64,000 nt of DNA from JAFGUB01 sp050305515 (GTDB lineage Bacteria; Campylobacterota; Campylobacteria; Campylobacterales; Sulfurimonadaceae): the NCBI GenBank assembly GCA_050305515.1, contig JBNLFL010000040.1, positions 62,001 through 126,000 on the forward strand, read 5' to 3'. Under the pieces are notes generated by a model, which was not told the origin of the DNA, did no database searches, and saw only the letters and a program-made list of their open reading frames with translations. A program made the position numbers and the translations under genes. Every line of letters starts with the position of its first letter. The first letter of the stretch is position 1. Of the stretch, positions 44,233-53,009 are shown in pieces.

Positions 44233-46131
44233 CTATTCATCCACCGGGTAATATTCAAATCCGTCGTCATCGTTATCGATGGAATTTACAGGTACACTCT
44301 CGGCCTTTGCATCCGCTGGCGGTACCGGTTCCTCATTCAAGATCTTCTTTTCATACTCTAAGGCTTTTTGCGTATGCTGTTTGGAACTGTCATGCCGGCG
44401 TACGGAACGTTTTTCCCGTTTCGCTTTTTCAACATAGGAATCTAGCCGCTCATATGCCCTGAAGATATCATGCATCTCAAGTTCTCGTCCCGTAACTTCT
44501 TTCTTCGCTTCGGCAATGGATCGTCTAAGTTCCGAAAGGTTGATGGCTGGCCGTTTGATATCGCTGTAGGGCACCGTAATATAATCATCTATGTCGGAGT
44601 CGTAAACATAGATCTTGCTGATATCTCGAGGATCGCGTCGGCAGATTACTTGAGTCGAATGCAGATTCTTGTTAAGCTTTTTATATTCGGCCGGTACGAT
44701 CCATTTTCTGAGCGTTTCAGAAAAGTAGGTGACATAGTCAATGGTTATCCCATTTTTCTGTACGGTACGTTCCATTGTAGGCAGCAGCGCCATGCGTAGT
44801 TTGAGAGTATTGGCCGGAACACTTGGCAGAAACGGTATTGTTCCATCGCCCACACCCAGATAAGCCTGATAGAACTTCTCTTCCGGCGTCATGCCGAGAT
44901 CCTTGTGTTCGGTCTTGTGATAGACGTTAACTACAAAATCAAGATACCACTGCTCAAGTTCCGAGATCGTCATCGTCGCTTGTTCTTCCGAGGCGTACGT
45001 GCCTCGTTGGGCAACGTTGGAAAACGTCGTGCCCGGCAGTTGATGAACCTGTTTCATATGGGTACCGATCACACGTTCCACAGCCCCTCCAAAATGTGCT
45101 CGGGCTACGGGACGGTAGATGTCTTCTATGCGGTACTCCTGACAGAACCTCACAAGCGAATCGGAGCGAAACTCCTTGGCATTGTCCATATGCACCTTGC
45201 GCGGCAAACCGTAAACCGGCCATTCCCCCTCCACATCAAAACGTTTAAGCAGATCGTCTTTAGGGAGAATAGCGTTTAGCAGACACTGGCCGACGCTAAA
45301 AAAGTTAATCGGTTCGAGAGAAATGTGAAATCCGTAGATCAACCTACTATACATGTCGATAGCTACGGTAATGTTCGGCCGGCCGATATTCTCTCTGGTC
45401 GTGTCGTCGACAAGCATGATGTCCACTTTCGTGTGATCTATCTGGATGACGTCAAGTGGCATCTTCACTTCAGGAAATTTTCCCGGAGTACCCCTGGTAT
45501 CTCGAACACTAACACCTTTTCGACGTTTCGCGACAAGTTTCGGACTGAGCTGTTTCAGACGTTTGCGAATGGCACTTTCACTCGGTATGGCATAACCTAT
45601 ATTGGTACATTTCTCGGAAATTTTCCGATAAACCGTTGAGAAAGGATATTGTTGTTTATCAAGGTAAAGTTCATCAATCACTGAAGCGATAATCGTTTCT
45701 ACGGATTCGTTCAGGCGGCCTTTGCCTTTCGCACCGCAATTTCCGTACGACGATGCAAGTGAGCTGACGGTACCGTAGGTTTCGTATCTCCCAAGCCATC
45801 GATATATCGTGGCAATTCCTTTTCCATGTGCACCTGCGACCTTTTTCACGTCTTTGGCCGTTCTTTCCGGTAACTCCAACAGCGGTTCGATGATCTGAAA
45901 CCGTTCAAGCGCTTTAGCGTACTCGTTGTCATCGAGCTCAACAAGGTGTGAAGGTAGCTCTTTGGCATTGTCGACCTCTTTGGCAAGATCGTTGACTTTG
46001 ACGATCCTCTCTTTGAAAGGAGGCTCAACCGATTTGATCAGTACTTCGTCCAATGCGGGATAGCCTTTGACTACATGTTTTGCACCGTCAAGGCTGATTT
46101 CTGATCCGATATCGAATTTAATGACGCTCAT
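44233..46131 (-). CDS. tnsB: TnsB-like DDE transposase
   Basis: 632 residues, Mu/Tn7-type integrase-fold transposase that recognises the ends and joins them to target. Two N-terminal helix-turn-helix regions (near 95-125 and 140-205), then the catalytic triad D232 (VIQIDHTKVD), D316 (VHMDNAKEF) and E352 (FGGAVERVIG), and a Mu C-terminal barrel. ATG 46131 has a GGAGAG site; it overlaps the end of tnsA. All catalytic residues are intact, so the element may be active. Confidence 0.93.
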   Translation of the reverse strand: MSVIKFDIGSEISLDGAKHVVKGYPALDEVLIKSVEPPFKERIVKVNDLAKEVDNAKELPSHLVELDDNEYAKALERFQIIEPLLELPERTAKDVKKVAGAHGKGIATIYRWLGRYETYGTVSSLASSYGNCGAKGKGRLNESVETIIASVIDELYLDKQQYPFSTVYRKISEKCTNIGYAIPSESAIRKRLKQLSPKLVAKRRKGVSVRDTRGTPGKFPEVKMPLDVIQIDHTKVDIMLVDDTTRENIGRPNITVAIDMYSRLIYGFHISLEPINFFSVGQCLLNAILPKDDLLKRFDVEGEWPVYGLPRKVHMDNAKEFRSDSLVRFCQEYRIEDIYRPVARAHFGGAVERVIGTHMKQVHQLPGTTFSNVAQRGTYASEEQATMTISELEQWYLDFVVNVYHKTEHKDLGMTPEEKFYQAYLGVGDGTIPFLPSVPANTLKLRMALLPTMERTVQKNGITIDYVTYFSETLRKWIVPAEYKKLNKNLHSTQVICRRDPRDISKIYVYDSDIDDYITVPYSDIKRPAINLSELRRSIAEAKKEVTGRELEMHDIFRAYERLDSYVEKAKREKRSVRRHDSSKQHTQKALEYEKKILNEEPVPPADAKAESVPVNSIDNDDDGFEYYPVDE

Positions 46132-46783
46132 TATCTCTCCAAACAAACGAGTGCATCGTCAATGCCTCAGAATGAAGATCGGTTTTCAGTCGGCCATGAG
46201 ACACCAATGCCCATATCGCATTCGCTAGTACGAAATACTCAATTTTAGATCGTGAAAGTGAATTGGCAAGATCGTAGGCACTAACGGCTTCCGTCACATA
46301 TCCGAGAATCAATGCATCATGTTCGCTGCTTACATTTTGGGTCTTATACCGATAAAGAAAGTCCAAGTTTTTTATATAGACAGGTGAATACATCTCATCC
46401 GTAAAAAGCAAAAACTCCATCCCCATTGCTATCACCGCCGGTTCTATAAGTTTGAATTTCTTGTCAAGTTTTTCTTTGTCTTTTTGAAGTTCGCTGACAT
46501 ATTTTGCTTCGACTATAGAATCCTTTTTGCTAGAGGGCGTATACTTTATATGACAATCAAGGCTATATGTTTTTAACCTGTCGCCGTGTTTCACTTCGAT
46601 CTGAGGCTGTTCCATATAGGATTTCACCGTATCGTCAAACTCCAATGTCAAAAAAAGCTGCTTTTCAAGCAGTGATTCAAAGGCTACAGAACGATTGTTC
46701 TTGACACTGGGGAAATGACCAGTAACGGATCGGTAGCTCTTTGTAATCTTGCGTTGAGGAAAGGAAAGAGATGCGTTTTCCAT
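46118..46783 (-). CDS. tnsA: TnsA-like endonuclease subunit of the transposase
   Basis: 221 residues. TnsA makes the second-strand 5' cuts that give cut-and-paste movement. The restriction-type active site is visible as E36/E40 in FESLLEKQ, D76 in YSLDCHIK and E92-A-K94 in VEAKYV. ATG 46783 has a GGAGT site 7 nt upstream; an earlier in-frame ATG lies over the promoter. It is the first gene of tnsABC-tniQ. Confidence 0.9.
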   Translation of the reverse strand: MENASLSFPQRKITKSYRSVTGHFPSVKNNRSVAFESLLEKQLFLTLEFDDTVKSYMEQPQIEVKHGDRLKTYSLDCHIKYTPSSKKDSIVEAKYVSELQKDKEKLDKKFKLIEPAVIAMGMEFLLFTDEMYSPVYIKNLDFLYRYKTQNVSSEHDALILGYVTEAVSAYDLANSLSRSKIEYFVLANAIWALVSHGRLKTDLHSEALTMHSFVWRDNERH

Positions 46784-46802
46784 ATAAATACTCCTAACGA
46801 CA

Positions 46803-46808
46803 ATTATA
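46803..46808 (-). promoter_or_regulatory. TATAAT -10 box for tnsA
   Basis: Minus-strand TATAAT 20 bp from the tnsA ATG. TnsB-type repeats at 46841-46873 lie just upstream, where bound transposase could block the promoter. Confidence 0.55.
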
Positions 46809-46840
46809 CAATAAAGTTCCAATTTAATTTTATTATGCGC

Positions 46841-46996
46841 ATTATCAATCTTTATGATATATTATCAAACTTTAATACACTTGCGTTTTGAAGATTTTGA
46901 CATTGAGTTAATCTGCATTAATAGTAAAATGCGGAGCAATAAATTAGCATTGTTGTTTCATGTAGAAACCATTATCGAACTTTAAAACATATGACA
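46841..46996. repeat. Right transposon end with three TnsB-type sites
   Basis: Ends ...TGACA at 46996. Repeats in the orientation opposite to the left end: ATTATCAATCTTT (46841-46853), ATTATCAAACTTT (46861-46873) and ATTATCGAACTTT (46971-46983). The outermost is 13 bp from the tip, exactly as at the left end; about 97 bp of sequence with no match separates it from the inner pair. Confidence 0.88.
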
Positions 46997-47001
46997 TCGG
47001 T
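46997..47001. repeat. Target-site duplication, right copy
   Basis: TCGGT directly outside the right end, identical to 22864-22868. Confidence 0.92.
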
Positions 47002-47016
47002 GCTAAGAAATATTAA
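47002..47016 (+). pseudogene. mnmG: Displaced 3' end of mnmG
   Basis: GCT AAG AAA TAT TAA, in frame with the mnmG codons ending ATC GGT at the duplication. Joined together they give an uninterrupted ending I-G-A-K-K-Y-stop, which is the expected pre-insertion gene. Confidence 0.85.
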
Positions 47017-47121
47017 TTTTGTGTGAAAATAAAAGCTTTTCGTGAAAATTTATGCTATTGTTTAAGATGATTTTGAATATTTAGGTACTTTCCTGAAAAT
47101 AGCTTCTAGTAAGGTTTGATT

Positions 47122-48312
47122 TTGGGTAAATATAGTTACATAGATCTCTTCTCAGGTTGTGGTGGTTTGGCATTAGGCTTACATAATGCAGGTTGGCATG
47201 GCTTGTTTGCTGTTGAAAAAAGCCAAGATGCTTTTACTACTCTCAAATATAATTTAATCGATAAAAACTCTAATTTTGACTGGCCTCATTGGTTACCAAA
47301 AACAAATCATGATATTAATGAAGTTATAAAAAATTATTCTTCTGAGCTTGCAGCATTAGAAGGAAAAATAACGCTAATCGCAGGCGGGCCACCTTGCCAA
47401 GGCTTCTCAATGGCAGGAAGAAGACAAGAAAAAGATGAACGTAATAAGCTAATTGATTCATATATAGAGTTTATTAAACTCGTTAAGCCTGAATTACTTT
47501 TTTTTGAAAATGTTAAAGGCTTTACAATCGGCTTTAAACAAGGAAATAAGCGAGGACAAGCTTATTCAGTATATGTAGTAAATGAATTAAAAAAGCTTGG
47601 ATATGATGTTCAAGGTGATATTGTCGATTTTTCAGAATTTGGTGTACCTCAAAAGCGCCAACGCTATATATTAGTCGGGACAAAGAAAGGAAATGCAACT
47701 ACTTTTTTTGAGAAGATTGTTCAGAATCGTACAGCATTTTTTGCAAGTAAAAAACTAGCAGATAAAACATCATTAAGCGAAGCTATTTCAGACCTTTTGC
47801 AGTCAAATGGTATAGTTGAATCTCCTGATACAAAAAACTTTAAAGCCGGTATTTACTCAAAAGCAAATAGTAATTATCAAAAATTGATGCGCAAAGGGTT
47901 AGAAACAAATAATGTTGCAGATAGCCATAGGTTTGCTAACCATAAAAAAGATACTGTTATGAAATTTAAATTTATTTTACTAAACGCAAAACCAAATAAG
48001 AATATATCAGACAGTATAAAAGAAAGATACAATTTAAAGAAAAGAACTGTTGTCCCTCTATGCCACCAGTCATGTACACCAACACTTACAACATTACCAG
48101 ATGATTATATTCATTATTGTGAACCTCGTATTTTAACTGTGAGAGAATATGCAAGAATTCAATCTTTTCCAGATCATTATGAGTTCAAGGGTAAATATAC
48201 AACAGGTGGAGATAGAAGAAAAGTAGATGTACCAAGATATACACAGATAGGAAATGCAATACCACCTCTTTTTGCGGAGCAAGCTGGACTTATTTTAAAG
48301 GAGATGATTTGA
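47122..48312 (+). CDS. DNA (cytosine-5) methyltransferase
   Basis: 396 residues from TTG 47122, which has an AAGG site 7 nt upstream (an earlier TTG at 47116 is too close). All main C5-methylase motifs are present: I LFSGCGGLALGL, IV GGPPCQGFS with catalytic C92, VI FFENVKG, VIII QKRQRYILVG and X QIGNAIPP. The target-recognition region spans about 230-300. It heads a four-gene operon and overlaps the next gene by 4 nt. No restriction endonuclease gene accompanies it. DNA is strongly AT-rich compared with the host. Confidence 0.93.
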   Translation: MGKYSYIDLFSGCGGLALGLHNAGWHGLFAVEKSQDAFTTLKYNLIDKNSNFDWPHWLPKTNHDINEVIKNYSSELAALEGKITLIAGGPPCQGFSMAGRRQEKDERNKLIDSYIEFIKLVKPELLFFENVKGFTIGFKQGNKRGQAYSVYVVNELKKLGYDVQGDIVDFSEFGVPQKRQRYILVGTKKGNATTFFEKIVQNRTAFFASKKLADKTSLSEAISDLLQSNGIVESPDTKNFKAGIYSKANSNYQKLMRKGLETNNVADSHRFANHKKDTVMKFKFILLNAKPNKNISDSIKERYNLKKRTVVPLCHQSCTPTLTTLPDDYIHYCEPRILTVREYARIQSFPDHYEFKGKYTTGGDRRKVDVPRYTQIGNAIPPLFAEQAGLILKEMI

Positions 48313-50696
48313 GTACATTAGAAAAGTTACAATTTAAAATCAGCTCTGCCCTTAAGAATATAATAGGAAAAGATTTAATTATTGATGATTATATTGCAAT
48401 TTTTGAGCTTGTAAAAAATTCTTATGATGCACATGCTTCTCAAGTAGATATTACCTTTAAAACCAATTCAATCATTATACAAGATAATGGAAAAGGAATG
48501 AGTAAAGATGATTTATTAAAAAAATGGTTATTCGTTGCTTATTCAGCTAAAGAATTAGGAATAGAAGACTTGGAGTTTAATGACGAGTCTATATTTAATG
48601 AAGAAATTGATTATAGAGATAAAATAGAAAATAATAGAATATATGCAGGTGCAAAAGGAATAGGTAGGTTTTCTTGCGATAGATTAGGAAAAAGACTGAG
48701 GCTAATTAGTAGAAAAACTAGTGAAAGCTCTTATCATCAGTTAGATGTTGATTGGGGAAAGTTTGAAGAAAATCCTGAAAATGAGTTTGTTGATATTGCA
48801 ATTAATTATTCAAGACCTTCAGAAGAAAAAATATTAGAATATAAAAAATTTGAGCATGGTGTGATTCTTGAAATAAATTTTCTTCGTGATACATGGAAAC
48901 GTGAACAGAAACTTGAATTGAAAAATTCTCTTGGTAAATTAATTAATCCTTTTGAGAATAAGTTGATGCCATCTTTTCAAATTATACTTCATGATAAAGA
49001 TGAGTTATATGAAGACAAAAATGAAGAATATGATAGAAGAAAAGTTAATGGTCTTGTAAAAAACACTGTCATAGACATCTTGAATATAAAAACAACAAAT
49101 ATTGAAGTACATATTGAGAAAGAAAAAATCACAACAACACTTACAGATAGAGGTGAGTTGATCTATAAAATTGAAGAACAAAATATTTATAAATTTTTAC
49201 ACAATATTCATTTTAGATTATTCTTTTTAAATCGTGCAGCAAAAAACAATTTTAAAAGACAAATGGGAGTTCCTTCTGTTCAGTTTGGTTCAGTATTCTT
49301 GTATAACAATGGATTTAGAGTATACCCTTTTGGTGATGAGGGTGATGATTCTTTAAAAATTGATCGCAGACATCAACAAGGTTTTAAACGCTTTCTTGGA
49401 ACAAGGGATTTACTTGGGAGTATTGAAATCCTTCAAAAATCTGACTATTTCAAAGAAACGACAAGTCGTGATGGTGGATTAATACTTTCGGATGCTACAG
49501 AAGAACTTTTTGATGCATTTTATGAGAATGTTCTAAAAAGATTAGAAAAATATGTTGTTGGAATTCAATGGGCATTCATTGATGACGAAAATTTAGTTTA
49601 TGATAAAGATAGAGAAGATATTTCACTATTAAATACAGTAACTTCTAAAGAAAAGATAATACACTTAATTAGTCGATTAGTAGATGATCCAAATACTAAG
49701 TTATTACAATATAATAAAAATTTTTTAAATATAGTAAACGAAAAACTATCTTTGAATTCTCCAAAAATTTTGCAAACATTACAGCAATTGGCAATAAAAA
49801 CAAATGATGAAAACTTTATAACTGAAATTGAGACAGCGAATAAAAAAATTTTAGATTTACAAAAGTCAGTTGTAATTGCTGAAGAACAAACAAAACAAGC
49901 ATTTGAAAATCAATGGCAAGCTGAAAAAAGAGCTGATAAAGCTGAGCATAAAGTCAAGGAAGTTGAACGTGAAAAGCAAATTGTTGAGCAAGATAATATA
50001 CAAAAAGAAAAACAAATTCTTTTTCTTCAATCAGAACGTACACTTAGCGAAGAAGACTTAATAAATCTTCAACACCATATTGGGATTAATGCTGAATTGA
50101 TTGATGGATCTATAACAAACTTTAAAAGAAAAATGGATAAAAAAGAAATAATAGATAAATCAGAAGTTATGGAAATTTTAGATGAAATATCTATTACTAA
50201 TCAAAAAATATTAGCGATCAATAAGTATGCTACAAAGGCTGATTTTATTACAAATTCAGAAAGTATTCATAATGATTTAATTGCTTTTATTCAACAATAC
50301 ATCGAAAATATATATAAGATTGTTTCCGATAACAAAATAAATATCCAAATAGAAAATAGCAATTTAGAGTTTGTTATTGATTTTAAACCGATGGAAATAA
50401 CTATTATCATCGATAATATTCTTAGTAATGCAAAAAAAGCTAGAGCTAACAACATGCTAATTAGTTTTTCTAAAGATCAAAACAATTTAGAAATAAAATT
50501 TATAGATGATGGTATAGGGCTTGGCAATCATATTACAAATACGAATGCATTATTTGAACGAGGGTATACTACTACCAAAGGTTCTGGTCTTGGCTTGCAT
50601 CATATTCAGCAACTTGTAAAATCGATGAATGGAATGGTCACAATTAACAAAAATAAAATTAAAGGTATTTCATTACTAATTAGGTTGGTAAAATGA
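48309..50696 (+). CDS. Double-GHKL ATPase with coiled coil (MORC/Hsp90-like plus histidine-kinase-like)
   Basis: 795 residues from a TTG overlapping the methyltransferase stop. The N-terminal domain is MORC/MutL/Hsp90-like: IFELVKNSYDA (E33, N37), DNGKGM at 59-64 and GAKGIGRFS near 117. A long coiled coil covers about 500-610. The C-terminal 120 residues are a second GHKL domain of histidine-kinase type: DNILSNAKKA (N box), DDGIGLG (G1) and GSGLGLHHIQ (G2). A histidine pair in LQHHIGI between them could be a dimerisation/phosphorylation helix, but this is weak. Cytoplasmic. Not recognised as a described protein. Confidence 0.82.
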   Translation: MSTLEKLQFKISSALKNIIGKDLIIDDYIAIFELVKNSYDAHASQVDITFKTNSIIIQDNGKGMSKDDLLKKWLFVAYSAKELGIEDLEFNDESIFNEEIDYRDKIENNRIYAGAKGIGRFSCDRLGKRLRLISRKTSESSYHQLDVDWGKFEENPENEFVDIAINYSRPSEEKILEYKKFEHGVILEINFLRDTWKREQKLELKNSLGKLINPFENKLMPSFQIILHDKDELYEDKNEEYDRRKVNGLVKNTVIDILNIKTTNIEVHIEKEKITTTLTDRGELIYKIEEQNIYKFLHNIHFRLFFLNRAAKNNFKRQMGVPSVQFGSVFLYNNGFRVYPFGDEGDDSLKIDRRHQQGFKRFLGTRDLLGSIEILQKSDYFKETTSRDGGLILSDATEELFDAFYENVLKRLEKYVVGIQWAFIDDENLVYDKDREDISLLNTVTSKEKIIHLISRLVDDPNTKLLQYNKNFLNIVNEKLSLNSPKILQTLQQLAIKTNDENFITEIETANKKILDLQKSVVIAEEQTKQAFENQWQAEKRADKAEHKVKEVEREKQIVEQDNIQKEKQILFLQSERTLSEEDLINLQHHIGINAELIDGSITNFKRKMDKKEIIDKSEVMEILDEISITNQKILAINKYATKADFITNSESIHNDLIAFIQQYIENIYKIVSDNKINIQIENSNLEFVIDFKPMEITIIIDNILSNAKKARANNMLISFSKDQNNLEIKFIDDGIGLGNHITNTNALFERGYTTTKGSGLGLHHIQQLVKSMNGMVTINKNKIKGISLLIRLVK

Positions 50697-51556
50697 CTTT
50701 AGACTATAAAATTTTATGGATTGATGATAGAGATGATTTTTTCAAAAATCATGAAGAATACATTAAAGATCATATAGAAGATAAAGGCTTTGAAGCTAAC
50801 ATAGTAAAACATAAAAGTTTAGCTGAATATTTAGAAAAAGACACTAATCCAGAGTATCAAAAAAAGTATGATTTGTTTTTAATTGATTTAAATTTAGATA
50901 ATGGAAATAAGGGGGATAATATTATTAATCAGATCAGATCAAATAATGTTTTGACTGATATTGTATTTTATTCAACAAATTTACAAGATGTTAGGAAGTC
51001 AATTAGTGAAAATAATATTGAAGGTATTTTTACTACAAGTAGAAATAAGGATGATTTTGAACAAAAAGTGACAGATTTAATAGATGTAACTATTAAAAAA
51101 GTACAAGACGTAAATAATCTTAGAGGTTTAATTATGGCAGAAGTCGCTGAGTTGGATCGACAAAAAGAACGTATTTTATTAAAATATGCGTTAAAAACAA
51201 ACGATAGAACAATGGAAACATATATTCTTGATAAATTACAAAAGTCATATGAAGATAATCAAAGAAAAAGTGCACGTTATAAGGAAAAAAGTTTACAAGA
51301 AATTATAGATAACCTCTATGTAGATAGTGATAAGAAAGCGCGAGCAATTGCTAAAGTTGATTCCAGTTTTCAGGAAAGTGTATATCGTAGTACAGTTTTG
51401 AAAAAGCGAAATTTATTAGCTCATGTAGAAGCGATAGAAGAAGATGGTATTTTAATGGTAGGAAGCATTCCGTTTACTGAAGAAAGTTGTATAACAATCA
51501 GACAAGAAATTAGAAAATATAAAGATGAATTAGATCGCATAGAACAGCAATTATGA
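50693..51556 (+). CDS. Receiver-domain (response-regulator-like) protein
   Basis: 287 residues. The N-terminal 120 form a CheY-like receiver: acidic pair D11-D12 in ILWIDDRDD, phosphoacceptor D65 in LFLIDLNLD, and IVFYSTN as the switch strand. The usual conserved lysine is not clear (FTTSRNKDD). The C-terminal part is helical, highly charged, and has no DNA-binding motif, so it probably acts through protein contacts. It overlaps both neighbours by 4 nt and would be the natural phosphorylation partner of the GHKL protein. Confidence 0.78.
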   Translation: MTLDYKILWIDDRDDFFKNHEEYIKDHIEDKGFEANIVKHKSLAEYLEKDTNPEYQKKYDLFLIDLNLDNGNKGDNIINQIRSNNVLTDIVFYSTNLQDVRKSISENNIEGIFTTSRNKDDFEQKVTDLIDVTIKKVQDVNNLRGLIMAEVAELDRQKERILLKYALKTNDRTMETYILDKLQKSYEDNQRKSARYKEKSLQEIIDNLYVDSDKKARAIAKVDSSFQESVYRSTVLKKRNLLAHVEAIEEDGILMVGSIPFTEESCITIRQEIRKYKDELDRIEQQL

Positions 51557-52215
51557 GTCAACTTATCATATATGGTGATATACATGGTTGCCATAAAGAG
51601 TTTATATCTCTACGCCATAAAATCAATCCTCAACAAAAAGATATTGAAGTATGCGTTGGCGATATTATAACAAAAGGGAAAGATAGTATAAAAACACTTG
51701 ATTTTATTATTGAAAACAACATAAAGTCAGTACTTGGTAATCATGAAGATAAAATTCTACGTTATTTAAAACACCAACAAACTCAAAAAAAGAATCCTAT
51801 AATACTTGATGAAGACGAACAAAATATTGTCCAAAATTTCTCACGAAAGCATCTAGCATATTTACAATCTTTGCCATTATTTTTACGATTTGAAAATATC
51901 GTTATTCTTCATGGTGGACTTCAAAACAGTATGAATTTAGACAATATAACGAAACGAGATAAAGATAAAATATTACGTTTACGCTATTTAGATCAAGAAG
52001 GTCATTTTGTTATGCATGGTAAAGAAGATGATAGTTCTGTTTTTTGGGCAGATGTATATGATGGAAATCAAGGTTTTGTCGTTTATGGACATCAATGGTT
52101 TCAAGAGGTACGTGAAAACAAATATGCTTTAGGTTTAGATACTGGTTGTGTGTATGGTAATAAGCTAAGTGCAGCAGTCTTCAATGGAATGGAGTATCAA
52201 ATATATCAAATATAG
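51553..52215 (+). CDS. PPP-family metallophosphatase
   Basis: 220 residues with the calcineurin-like metal motifs: GDIHGCHKE at 8-16, VGDIITKG near 36 (usual GDxVDRG, with the R replaced), LGNHED at 61-66, ILHGGL and VYGHQWF. These resemble bacterial protein phosphatases and ApaH. As the last gene of the four it could reset a phosphorylated partner or cleave a nucleotide signal; both are inferred. The start overlaps the receiver gene by 4 nt. Confidence 0.83.
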   Translation: MSQLIIYGDIHGCHKEFISLRHKINPQQKDIEVCVGDIITKGKDSIKTLDFIIENNIKSVLGNHEDKILRYLKHQQTQKKNPIILDEDEQNIVQNFSRKHLAYLQSLPLFLRFENIVILHGGLQNSMNLDNITKRDKDKILRLRYLDQEGHFVMHGKEDDSSVFWADVYDGNQGFVVYGHQWFQEVRENKYALGLDTGCVYGNKLSAAVFNGMEYQIYQI

Positions 52216-52557
52216 TTGAAGTATGTTGAGTTTACGCTCGATAAATTGTTTGTAGTCGAACAGCCAAAGAAGATGTTTGGACATAACGCTTACTCCGATC
52301 CTAAGGATCTTGTTTGATGGAAGAGCACTGTGTAGAGCTTACCGCTCCTGACAAAGTAAACCGTAAAAAGCCAAAGACTTAGAACGGAAGAAATTAGGCC
52401 GCTACACCAAGTGCTGGAGGATGAATGACTCTTCGTATAGCTCTCAATCTACAAAAGAATACAGATCAGATAGGAATATCACCTATTAAACTATCAGGGA
52501 TTTGTGCAACTGGACTGTATCCTGATTCTGATGAGGCATATATGAGATGGGTTCTAG
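52216..52557. other. Gene-free stretch with decayed-looking coding sequence
   Basis: About 340 bp between the metallophosphatase and the next host gene. Short open stretches run into stops: 52216-52317 (33 codons, with MFGHNAYSDPKDLV at the end), a following ATG frame overlapping its stop, and another frame with KLGRYTKCWRMN. A 50-codon frame at 52425-52577 has a GGAGG site but no resemblance to anything I know. No tRNA or hairpin stands out. This is probably debris at the edge of the inserted DNA. Confidence 0.4.
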
Positions 52558-52884
52558 TCAAATCCGGGCCAGGATGACAATAACGAAAGGCACCGGTTTC
52601 TTTGGTGCGCCTGCGGCATCAAAAACACCGCAGAAAGCCGAGGCGATCTCTTTGATCTGGGGTGCGGTATATTGATGCTCAAACGAAGCATCAAGCACCT
52701 CCATGATTTTATCCACAGCCACATCGAGACGTTCACCGTCTATCTCGGCAAATCCCAACCCTTTGTCCCATGAACAGCAATGCGGAAAGCTCTCGAATGT
52801 CTCTTTGATTGCCTCATCGCTCAAATCATCAAGAAGCTTGTACGTGCGCGTAAATTCGATTATCTGGTTCAATTTGCAGACCAT
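52558..52884 (-). CDS. Small hypothetical protein at the island edge
   Basis: 108 residues from ATG 52884, which has a GGAGG site; codon use is host-like. Not recognised; features include FPHCCSWDKGLGF and a helical middle. It ends abruptly in VILARI at 52558, right where the host-like composition ends, so its C-terminus may have been cut by the insertion. Confidence 0.6.
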   Translation of the reverse strand: MVCKLNQIIEFTRTYKLLDDLSDEAIKETFESFPHCCSWDKGLGFAEIDGERLDVAVDKIMEVLDASFEHQYTAPQIKEIASAFCGVFDAAGAPKKPVPFVIVILARI

Positions 52885-53009
52885 GTGATTTCCTCCGGGA
52901 GTTAATTTTAGAGCCAATGCATATTCTGTGCACAACGGGTATGTTTGAAGCGGATTTAATCGTTGAAAATGTAGAATGCGGGCATTATGCAAGTATCGGA
53001 GACTATTAA

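Larger units (their letters stand above)
22869..46996. mobile_element. Complete Tn7-like transposon carrying a phosphorothioation defence cargo
   Basis: 24,128 bp bounded by inverted ends that both start 5'-TGTCA and carry the first TnsB-type repeat 13 bp inside, with a perfect TCGGT duplication outside. tnsA-tnsB-tnsC-tniQ are transcribed inward from the right end, as in Tn7. A possible tnsE-like gene lies at the left end. Cargo is a single leftward operon from 42104 to 24773. The DNA is more AT-rich than the host and lacks the host's TTACATGTAA palindrome. No cas genes or CRISPR repeats, so it is not a CRISPR-guided element. Confidence 0.93.

Noticed and set aside
22869..46996. CRISPR-associated (RNA-guided) Tn7 element
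   Set aside because: tnsA, tnsB, tnsC and tniQ are present, but no cas genes and no repeat-spacer array are visible anywhere in the element.
47116..47121. TTG at 47116 as the methyltransferase start
   Set aside because: It lies 1 nt from the AAGG site; the next TTG at 47122 has proper spacing and gives a typical N-terminus.
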